Source of the DNA: DASRDR01 sp035550795
GTDB taxonomy: Bacteria; Methylomirabilota; Methylomirabilia; Rokubacteriales; DASRDR01
Length of the DNA stretch: 64,000 nucleotides
Direction: 5' to 3'
Assembly: GCA_035550795.1 (NCBI GenBank)
Contig: DASZOL010000068.1
Location: forward strand, 186,001-250,000
In this document: positions 58,589-64,000 of the stretch, in pieces
How the letters are laid out: every line of letters begins with the position of its first letter
How positions within the stretch are numbered: position 1 is the stretch's first letter
The notes under the pieces: generated by a model
Database searches by the model: none
What the model saw: only the letters and a program-made list of their open reading frames with translations
Told to the model about the DNA's origin: nothing
Program-made: the position numbers and the translations under genes

Positions 58589-59818
58589 TCAGCTGTCGTC
58601 CGGGCGGCCGAGGATCACCGCCGAGTGGGTGGGGCCGATCGCGCGGGAGGTGACCAGGACGCGGTTCACCCGGGCCGGCCGGCCCCGCGCCGGCACGTAG
58701 TCGAGGTCGCATTCGGGAGCCGGGATGTCGTGGTTCATGGTGGGCGGGACGAACTGCTCCGCGAGCGAGAAGCAGGCCGCCACCACCTGCAGCGCGCCGC
58801 CCGCCGCGAAGGGCTGGCCGATCATCGCCTTGATCGAGGTCACCGGGATGTTGTAGGCGTGGCGACCGAGCACCGCGCGATAGGCCGCGCTCTCCGCCCG
58901 GTCGTGTCGCGGCACCCCGCCTCCGTGCGCGTTGACGTGATCGATCTCCCCGGGGCTCAGGCGGGCCTCCTCGATCGCGGCCCGCATCGCGGTCTGGAGC
59001 GACGCGCCCGTCGGGTCCACCGTCCGGAGATCCAGGCCGTCGCTGCCGCTGCCGTACCCCAGCACCTCGGCGTAGACGCGGGCGCCCCGCGCCTGCGCGT
59101 GATCGAGGTCTTCGAGCACGTACATCCCGGCACCCTCGCCCAGGACGGAGCCGTCGCTCAGCGCGTCGTACGGACGAAGGGACTGGGCCGGCGGGCCGCC
59201 CCACCGGGACAGCCAGCCAAGCTTGCCCCAGGCCGCGTGCACGGACGTCGTCAGGGCCGCGTCCGCGGCGCCGGCCAGGGCGCCGACGATTCGGCCGGTG
59301 CCGATCTGCGCGCACACCCACTGGATCGCGTCCACGCCCGACGCGCACCCGGACCCGAGCGTCATGGTCTGCCCGCGCAGGCCGAGGCCCACCGCGGCGT
59401 AGTTCGTCAGGGCGTGCCCGATGCTCTCGACGACGGTCGACGCGTCACGCCGGCGCATCGGGCGCCCCTGGAGGCGCTCGAGGACCTCCTGGAACTCCGC
59501 CACCGCGCTGGCGCCGCTCGCAACGCAGACCGCGAACGCGCCGGCGGCGGCGAGGCCCGGCAGCCTCGCGTCCTCGTACGCCATGCGCGCGGCCGCCATG
59601 CCGAACTGCGCGAACCGTCCCGCGGGCGTCAGCCGCTCGCCGGCGGGCTCGAAGCCCTTGACCTCCGCCGCGACCCGGCAGGCAAACGGCGCCGGATCGA
59701 AACGGGTGATCGGACCGACGCCCAGGGTCCCTTCGCGGAGGCCCTGCCAGAATGCCTTGACGCCGATTCCGATCGGCGTGACGGCGCCGAGGCCGGTGAT
59801 GGCGACGCGGCGTCTCAC
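58589..59818 (-). CDS. FabF-like beta-ketoacyl-ACP synthase with altered active site
   Basis: A 409-residue condensing enzyme related to FabF. The nucleophile Cys (TLGSGCASGVDAI) and the first His (NAHGGGVPRHD) are kept, but the second catalytic His of SMTGHL is Gln in SIKAMIGQPFAAGG (codon at 58814-58816), and the C-terminal GFGGTN gating loop is AIGPTHS. So it is a ketosynthase-like protein with atypical chemistry; it may accept or load chains and pair with the adjacent complete FabF. It starts at GTG 59818 overlapping the ACP stop (GTGA). The operon order is FabF, ACP, this protein. Confidence 0.9.
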   Translation of the reverse strand: MRRRVAITGLGAVTPIGIGVKAFWQGLREGTLGVGPITRFDPAPFACRVAAEVKGFEPAGERLTPAGRFAQFGMAAARMAYEDARLPGLAAAGAFAVCVASGASAVAEFQEVLERLQGRPMRRRDASTVVESIGHALTNYAAVGLGLRGQTMTLGSGCASGVDAIQWVCAQIGTGRIVGALAGAADAALTTSVHAAWGKLGWLSRWGGPPAQSLRPYDALSDGSVLGEGAGMYVLEDLDHAQARGARVYAEVLGYGSGSDGLDLRTVDPTGASLQTAMRAAIEEARLSPGEIDHVNAHGGGVPRHDRAESAAYRAVLGRHAYNIPVTSIKAMIGQPFAAGGALQVVAACFSLAEQFVPPTMNHDIPAPECDLDYVPARGRPARVNRVLVTSRAIGPTHSAVILGRPDDS

Positions 59819-60069
59819 CCGGGCGCCTGACCGGCGCGGGCATCGACCAGCGCCACCATGTCGGCCACCGTCTTGAGCTTCGTCAGCTCTTCCTCGGGCA
59901 CCTCGATGTTGAAGCGGCGCTCGACGGCGATGGCGAGCTCGACCGCGTCGAGTGAATCGAGGCCGAGGTCCTCGACCAGGCGCGCGTCCGGCACGATCTG
60001 CTCCGCCGGCAGCCCCAGTCGCGCCGCCATGAGCTCCTTGAGTCCCTCCGCGACCTCTTGCGGCGTCAC
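59815..60069 (-). CDS. acyl carrier protein
   Basis: An 84-residue carrier protein. The phosphopantetheine Ser sits in DLGLDSLDAVELA (about residue 39), with the usual acidic helix II and AVERRFNIEVPEEEL. It carries growing acyl chains between the two ketosynthases encoded on either side. The GTG at 60069 directly follows the FabF stop and its own stop overlaps the next gene (GTGA). It is more like a specialised ACP than the housekeeping AcpP, because it is linked to two synthases but not to FabG or FabD. Confidence 0.93.
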   Translation of the reverse strand: MTPQEVAEGLKELMAARLGLPAEQIVPDARLVEDLGLDSLDAVELAIAVERRFNIEVPEEELTKLKTVADMVALVDARAGQAPG

Positions 60070-61299
60070 TCATGCCTCCCCGCGGCCGAGGACCAGGATC
60101 GCGTTGGTCCCGCCGAACGCAAATGAGTTGGACATCGCGATCCGGATGGCGACGCGGCGCGCTTCGTTCGGCACGTAGTCGAGGTCGCACGCGGGATCGG
60201 GCGTCGTGTAGTTGATCGTCGGCGGCAGGATGCCGTGGCGGAGGGCGAGGACGGTCGCGATCGCCTCCACCGCGCCGGCGGCCCCCACCAGGTGGCCCGT
60301 CATGGACTTGATGGAGCTGACCGCCAGGCGCCGGGCGTGGGCGCCGAAGACGGCCCTGATCGCCTCGGTCTCGTGCTGGTCGTTCAGCTGGGTGGACGTC
60401 CCGTGAGCGTTGACGTAGTCAACCGCCTCCGGGGCGACCTTGGCGTCCGCGAGGGCCAGCCGCATCGCCCGGGCGGGGCCGTCCGACGACGACGCCGTCG
60501 GATGGTTGGCGTCAGCCGAGAGCCCGTAGCCCAGCACCTCGGCGTAGACGCGGGCGCCCCGCGCCCGGACCGACTCCAGGGCCTCGAGGACCAGCATGCC
60601 GCCGCCTTCCGCGAGCACGAAGCCGTCCCGGTCGCGGTCGAAGGGGCGGCTGGCCCGCGCCGGGTCGTCGTTCCGGGTCGAGAGCGCCCGGATCGCCGAG
60701 AAGCCCGCGATGACGAGGGGGTGGATCAGCGCGTCCGCGCCGCCGGCCAGCATGACGTCGGCATCGCCGCGCTGGATCGCCCGGAAGGCGTCCCCCACCG
60801 CCTGGGTGCTGGCGGCGCAGGCCGTCGTCGGGCTGAACAGGGGGCCCCGCGCCCCCGTGCGCATGGACACCCACCCGGCCGCCATGTTCGGCAGGCTGCC
60901 GGGCAGGGCGTAGGCGCTCACCCCCCCCATGCCCTCGCGGCGCAGGGTCTCCCACGACGAGAGGAGGAGCGGGATGCCCCCCATGCCCGTGCCGATCGAA
61001 ACCCCGACCCGTTCATTCTGGCCGTCCACCTTGAGCCCGGAGTCCGCCACGGCCGCCAGCGCCGAGATGAGGGCGTAGTGGATGAACACATCGGTGCGCA
61101 CGATATCGCGCCGGGGCAGATGAGCGGCCGCGTCGAAATCAGGGACCTCGCCAGCGATCTGGCTCGGGTAGGGAGAGGCGTCGAAGCGCGTGATGCGACG
61201 CACGCCGCTCCGGCCCTGGATGAGTCCCTCCCAGAAGGCGTCGATGCCGACCCCCAGGGGTGAGACTATGCCCATACCGGTGACCGCGACGCGCCGCAA
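60070..61299 (-). CDS. beta-ketoacyl-ACP synthase (FabF/KAS II type)
   Basis: A 409-residue condensing enzyme with an intact triad: Cys in TTACAASTQAV, His in VNAHGTSTQLND, His in SIKSMTGHLVGAAGAV, and the GFGGTN-like SFAFGGTNAIL gate. It elongates acyl-ACP. The start is TTG at 61299, supported by AGGAGG with 5-nt spacing; the annotation is strong because the next residues are RRVAVTGMGIVSPLG. It heads the KAS-ACP-KAS operon. Since no malonyl transferase, reductase or dehydratase is present, the product could be a specialised lipid or polyketide intermediate or part of ordinary fatty acid synthesis. Confidence 0.93.
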   Translation of the reverse strand: MRRVAVTGMGIVSPLGVGIDAFWEGLIQGRSGVRRITRFDASPYPSQIAGEVPDFDAAAHLPRRDIVRTDVFIHYALISALAAVADSGLKVDGQNERVGVSIGTGMGGIPLLLSSWETLRREGMGGVSAYALPGSLPNMAAGWVSMRTGARGPLFSPTTACAASTQAVGDAFRAIQRGDADVMLAGGADALIHPLVIAGFSAIRALSTRNDDPARASRPFDRDRDGFVLAEGGGMLVLEALESVRARGARVYAEVLGYGLSADANHPTASSSDGPARAMRLALADAKVAPEAVDYVNAHGTSTQLNDQHETEAIRAVFGAHARRLAVSSIKSMTGHLVGAAGAVEAIATVLALRHGILPPTINYTTPDPACDLDYVPNEARRVAIRIAMSNSFAFGGTNAILVLGRGEA

Positions 61300-61352
61300 A
61301 TGCGCCTCCTGGATCGGTCTCAGGGTGGTTGAAAGATCGACGTGACGCTAAG

Positions 61353-61374
61353 TTACACCCGGAATCTCGTGTAA
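61353..61374. promoter_or_regulatory. inverted repeat TTACAC-N10-GTGTAA, candidate operator of the KAS operon
   Basis: TTACAC (61353-61358) and GTGTAA (61369-61374) form a perfect 6-bp inverted repeat around a 10-bp centre, in an AT-enriched region 54-75 bp upstream of the TTG start of the first KAS gene. Such dyads suit a TetR-type or similar dimeric regulator. A -35-like TTGCCG lies beside it on the minus strand. The regulator is not known and no regulator gene is adjacent. Confidence 0.35.
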
Positions 61375-61524
61375 GCCGGCAAAGAAAATCACGCTACCAG
61401 ATCATGGGGCAGCGTGCGTGCCTGGCCCCCAGGCAGGGCGTGCCGCCACGTGTCGCAGCCGACCGGAGCTGGCCCCCGGCTTGCCTGGCCGCACCGTGCG
61501 GGGCTGGGTTTCGCCCCGCCGGTC

Positions 61525-62601
61525 TCAGGCCACCTCAGGCCGGGACTCTCCCCCGCGACGGAGAATCTCGGCCAGGAGGTCGCGGTGCTCGGCACAGCCG
61601 ATGACGCTCCCCCCGGGCCGCGGTCTGATCCGCTCGACCCAGCGTCGGAGGACCACGCGCCGCTCGCGCGCCGCCGCTGCCGCCGCCGGCGTCACCGCGC
61701 CGGCCTCGATGGCGCGCCGCACCCCTTCGATCGCCTCGTCGCGAGCCTCGGCTTCCCGGCACACGAGGGCGAGGTCACCGCCCGCCTCCAGGAACCGGGC
61801 GGCGGCGCCGCCGGCGCCCCACCGGCTCCGGACCGCCGCCATCTCCAGATCGTCGCTCAGGAGGAGGCCATCGAATCCCAGCCGCCGGCGGAGAAGCCCC
61901 TCGATCACGCTGGCCGACAGGGACGCCGGCCACTCCGCATCGAGCGCCGGGTACCGGACGTGGGCCACCATCACGGCCGGGCATCCGGCCGCGAGGGCCT
62001 CGCGGAAGGGCGCCAGCTCCGCCCGCTCAAGCTCGTCGAGCGGCACGTCCACCTCCGGCAGCGCCACGTGCGAGTCCACGGGCGTTCGGCCGTGGCCGGG
62101 GAAGTGCTTCGCCACCGGGATGAGCCCTTCCGACAGCGCGGCGCGGACGAAGGCCGCGCCGCACGCGGCGACCACCGCCGGCTCCCACGCGTACGCGCGG
62201 TCGCCGACGACGACGCTCCGGGGATCGGTCATGCAGTCCAGAACCGGCGTGAGCCCGGAGTCGAAGCCCGCGGCTCGCAGCTCGCGCGCCATGGCCCGGG
62301 CCACCGCCGCCGCGAGCGCGGGGTCCCCCGTCCGCCCGATCGTCGCGGCCGGCGGGAAGCGCGTGAACGGCGGCGGCAGGCGGTGCACGCGGCCGCCCTC
62401 GTGGTCCACCAGGACGAGCACGTCGGGGCCCAGCGCGCGCGCCGCCGCGGTGAGCGCGAGGACCGTCTCGGCGTCCGGACAGTTCCGCGCGAAGAGGACG
62501 ATGCCGCCGAGGCCGGAGTCGGCCGCCAGCGTGGCGATCTCCTCCGGCAGCGCCGTGCCCTCGAATCCGAGCGCGAGCAGCTCACCCGCACCGGAGGTCA
62601 T
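61525..62601 (-). CDS. nagZ: beta-N-acetylhexosaminidase NagZ (glycoside hydrolase family 3)
   Basis: A 358-residue cytosolic enzyme that removes N-acetylglucosamine from anhydro-muropeptides in cell-wall recycling. The KHFPGHGRTPVDSH motif (about residues 157-170) with its catalytic His dyad, DHEGGRVHRL and the nucleophile Asp in LLLSDDLEM are intact. The N-terminus has GFEGTALPEEI. ATG at 62601 overlaps the AmpG stop as ATGA, so the pair is translated together. This agrees with AmpG importing the substrate. Confidence 0.93.
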   Translation of the reverse strand: MTSGAGELLALGFEGTALPEEIATLAADSGLGGIVLFARNCPDAETVLALTAAARALGPDVLVLVDHEGGRVHRLPPPFTRFPPAATIGRTGDPALAAAVARAMARELRAAGFDSGLTPVLDCMTDPRSVVVGDRAYAWEPAVVAACGAAFVRAALSEGLIPVAKHFPGHGRTPVDSHVALPEVDVPLDELERAELAPFREALAAGCPAVMVAHVRYPALDAEWPASLSASVIEGLLRRRLGFDGLLLSDDLEMAAVRSRWGAGGAAARFLEAGGDLALVCREAEARDEAIEGVRRAIEAGAVTPAAAAAARERRVVLRRWVERIRPRPGGSVIGCAEHRDLLAEILRRGGESRPEVA

Positions 62602-63863
62602 CGGGCCGTCCGGCCGGGCGGCGCTGGCCCGGAGGACTGACGCCCGGAGTGCGCCGGGATCCACGACGCGAGGACCGGGACGAGACAGAGGGCGGGGAGC
62701 GACGCCAGGAAGGTGAGCGCGAAGTACGGCCCGTACCCCCACCGCTCCGCGCCGATCCCGCTGACCGCGCCCGCCAGGCGGCCCGTGAGCGAGAAGAGCG
62801 AGGAGAGGAACGCGTACTGGAGGGTCGCCCCTTCCCGGTCACACACGGCGAGGAAGAAGCCGAGGAAGGCCGCCGTCCCCAGCCCGCCCGCGAACGAGTC
62901 GATCATCGACGCCGCGTAGAGCGCGGGCCAGGGGAGCTCCCACAGCGCGACCACCGCGTAGCCGAGGTTCGAGATCGCCTGCGGCAGGCCCAGTGCCCAC
63001 AGCGCCGTCAGCGTGCCGTAGCGCTGCATGAAGGCGCCGCCCGCGAGGGCGCCCGTGATCGAGAGCGCGATCCCGAGGGCCGTCGGGACCAGACCGATCT
63101 CCAGCAGCGTGCGCCCGCGGTCCACCCAGAACGGCTTGACCATCGGGCCGATCGCGAACTCGCCAAGCTTGTAGGTGAGGACGAAGAGGACGAGCGGCAG
63201 GGCGCGCCAGGTGCCGATCCAGCCCACGAACGGCGCCAGCCAGTGCCGGCGCGCCTCCGCCGGGACGTCGAGGCGCGGGACCCGCCTGGCCGCGAAGCCG
63301 AGCGCGGCGAAGACGACCGCCGCCGCCGCGAAGAGGACGTTCCAGGGCAGCCAGTAGGCGAGGGTCACCATGCCGCTGCCGATCAGGACCAGCGCGACGC
63401 GGTAGGCGGAGGCGCGGACGCCGTTCGCCGCGCCCTGCTCCTCCCGGTCCACCAGCGCGACGGTGTAGGCGTCGATCGCCATGTCCTGGGTTGCGGCGGC
63501 GATCGTGAGCACCAGGACCAGGGCGAAGAGGAGGCCCAGCTGCCGCGCCGGATCGGCCGTGGGGAGGAGGACGACGACGAGGGCGACGACCAGCATGGCA
63601 CCGGTGACCCAGCTGCGGCGGTCGCCGAAGCGCTGGACCACCGGCGACCAGAGAAACTTCAGGGAGAACGGCAGCTCGAGGAGACGCAGCCCGCCGATCG
63701 CGCGGAGCGAGGTGCCCTGGTAGCGGAGATAGACGGGCAGCACCTCCCAGAGGACGCTGACGGGACTGCCCTCGATGAAGTAGAGGAGCCCGACGATCCC
63801 GAGCTTGGACCGCGACGCCTCCGGGAGCCGGCGGGCGCCGAGCAGGGTCCACAGGAGGCGCAT
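62598..63863 (-). CDS. ampG: AmpG-like muropeptide MFS permease
   Basis: A 421-residue membrane protein of the AmpG subclass of the major facilitator superfamily, with 12 hydrophobic helices. The AmpG signature ATQDMAIDAYTVALV follows helix 4, and YFIEGSPVSVLWEVLPVYLR and VKPFWVDRGRTLLEIG are other family segments. It should import GlcNAc-anhydroMurNAc peptides into the cytoplasm. The start is placed at the ATG at 63863, because the -10 hexamer TACAAT (63871-63876, minus) ends 7 nt upstream; the ATG at 63872 overlaps the hexamer. It forms an operon with nagZ. Confidence 0.88.
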   Translation of the reverse strand: MRLLWTLLGARRLPEASRSKLGIVGLLYFIEGSPVSVLWEVLPVYLRYQGTSLRAIGGLRLLELPFSLKFLWSPVVQRFGDRRSWVTGAMLVVALVVVLLPTADPARQLGLLFALVLVLTIAAATQDMAIDAYTVALVDREEQGAANGVRASAYRVALVLIGSGMVTLAYWLPWNVLFAAAAVVFAALGFAARRVPRLDVPAEARRHWLAPFVGWIGTWRALPLVLFVLTYKLGEFAIGPMVKPFWVDRGRTLLEIGLVPTALGIALSITGALAGGAFMQRYGTLTALWALGLPQAISNLGYAVVALWELPWPALYAASMIDSFAGGLGTAAFLGFFLAVCDREGATLQYAFLSSLFSLTGRLAGAVSGIGAERWGYGPYFALTFLASLPALCLVPVLASWIPAHSGRQSSGPAPPGRTAR

Positions 63864-63870
63864 CGCGCGC

Positions 63871-63876
63871 ATTGTA
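63871..63876 (-). promoter_or_regulatory. -10 hexamer TACAAT placed for a leaderless AmpG start
   Basis: The minus strand reads TACAAT, 7 nt, then ATG at 63863. The alternative first ATG (63872) lies within or at the hexamer. No ribosome site is present upstream of either. Confidence 0.5.
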
Positions 63877-63909
63877 CCCGAGGGAGCCCGGGAACCCGAG
63901 GATGCGAGG

Positions 63910-63923
63910 GCCCCGCGCGGGGC
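63910..63923. terminator. short GC palindrome after the partial gene
   Basis: GCCCCGCGCGGGGC (63910-63923) is a perfect palindrome 5 bp downstream of the stop of the partial minus-strand gene and upstream of the AmpG promoter. As a terminator it has a short stem and no T-run. Confidence 0.3.
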
Positions 63924-63928
63924 GCCGA

Positions 63929-64000
63929 TCAGGCGGGCTTGCGGAGGACGGCCTTTCGCAGGAGGCCGAGCTCGACCTCGATCTCGGGAAAGCCTGGTTT
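63929..64000 (-). CDS. C-terminal tail of an unidentified protein (partial, runs off the window end)
   Basis: An open frame enters from the right edge and ends at TGA 63929-63931, giving only about 23 residues (ending LLRKAVLRKPA). The segment FPEIEVELG before it is too short to identify a family. It is on the same strand as AmpG-NagZ, about 66 bp upstream, and may be a separate transcription unit because a promoter and palindrome lie between. Confidence 0.45.
   Translation of the reverse strand, partial: KPGFPEIEVELGLLRKAVLRKPA

Noticed and set aside
56031..58700. Plus-strand frame of about 890 codons antisense to the 7TM kinase
   Set aside because: Long only because GC-rich third positions remove stops; composition is Arg/Gln/Asp/Gly-rich and family motifs lie on the other strand.
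63864..63872. AmpG start at ATG 63872
   Set aside because: That ATG overlaps the -10 hexamer TACAAT; ATG 63863 is downstream at the spacing seen elsewhere.
1..64000. tRNA, rRNA, CRISPR arrays, insertion sequences, prophage and known defence systems
   Set aside because: I scanned for T-loop-like GGTTCGA strings, regular repeats, transposases, integrases, nucleases and restriction or abortive-infection proteins and found none that holds up; the small HTH protein at 26403 is not accompanied by an integrase.

Overview
The window is a very GC-rich, tightly packed bacterial chromosome segment of about 60 protein-coding genes, with no rRNA, tRNA, CRISPR array, insertion sequence or phage module that I could see. 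The cell is Gram-negative: it has two MltA lytic transglycosylases, AmpG and NagZ for muropeptide recycling, a BamD-like lipoprotein and type IV pilus motor ATPases. High GC, a form II CoxL-type oxidoreductase, three luciferase-like flavin enzymes, a family 5 solute-binding ABC system and an actinobacterial-type phosphatase/DUF3090/SCO1664 trio together recall uncultivated soil lineages such as Candidatus Rokubacteria (Methylomirabilota). That assignment is an inference; no marker gene is present to prove it.

Layout. 1-4.5 kb: tail of a Gfo/Idh/MocA oxidoreductase, a peptide-type ABC importer (binding protein and two permeases, no ATPase genes) and an internally deleted FAD oxidoreductase. 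4.6-9.7 kb: stress membrane protein, luciferase-like enzyme, EamA exporter, KamA-type radical SAM enzyme, GH10 xylanase, Nudix hydrolase. 9.7-19.5 kb (minus strand): zinc-ribbon/RskA-like membrane protein; a macrodomain-DAO-VOC-SDR operon; a CoxL remnant and a cupin gene next to an intact CoxL; the phosphatase-DUF3090-SCO1664 operon. 19.7-28 kb: glycosyltransferase, tautomerase, M20 peptidase, cyclic-nucleotide-binding domain fused to a DASS carrier, YpfJ-type metalloprotease, HTH protein, coiled-coil protein, matrixin-like protease. 28-38 kb: double M16 peptidase divergent from a PGM1-like ATP-grasp ligase with a small partner, beta-propeller protein, large aldo/keto reductase, two luciferase-like enzymes. 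38-45.5 kb: lipoprotein plus sensor kinase, then mltA, ybaK, a small protein, amidase, HIT protein and a second mltA, the last five overlapping or nearly so. 45.9-49.9 kb: response regulator, degenerate PilB-like protein, PilT and PilU. 50-58.5 kb: SGNH esterase, exported DUF3108-like protein, and an operon of three large sensor proteins, the middle one a pseudokinase. 58.6-64 kb: KAS-ACP-KAS operon, then AmpG-NagZ and the tail of an unidentified gene.

Themes. Cell-wall turnover (two MltA, AmpG, NagZ) and surface motility with its signalling (response regulator, pilus ATPases, four sensor proteins) are the clearest connected functions. In several families an intact copy sits beside a catalytically altered one: PilB-like without a P-loop, histidine kinase with Asp for the phosphoacceptor His, ketoacyl synthase with Gln for the second His, and a truncated CoxL. 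The most notable structural signal is at gene starts: at least eight candidate start codons lie exactly 6 or 7 nt after a TANNNT -10 hexamer with no Shine-Dalgarno sequence, which points to frequent leaderless transcription. I found no obvious new defence or biosynthetic system; the PGM1-like ligase pair and the pseudokinase operon are the best candidates for undescribed biology.
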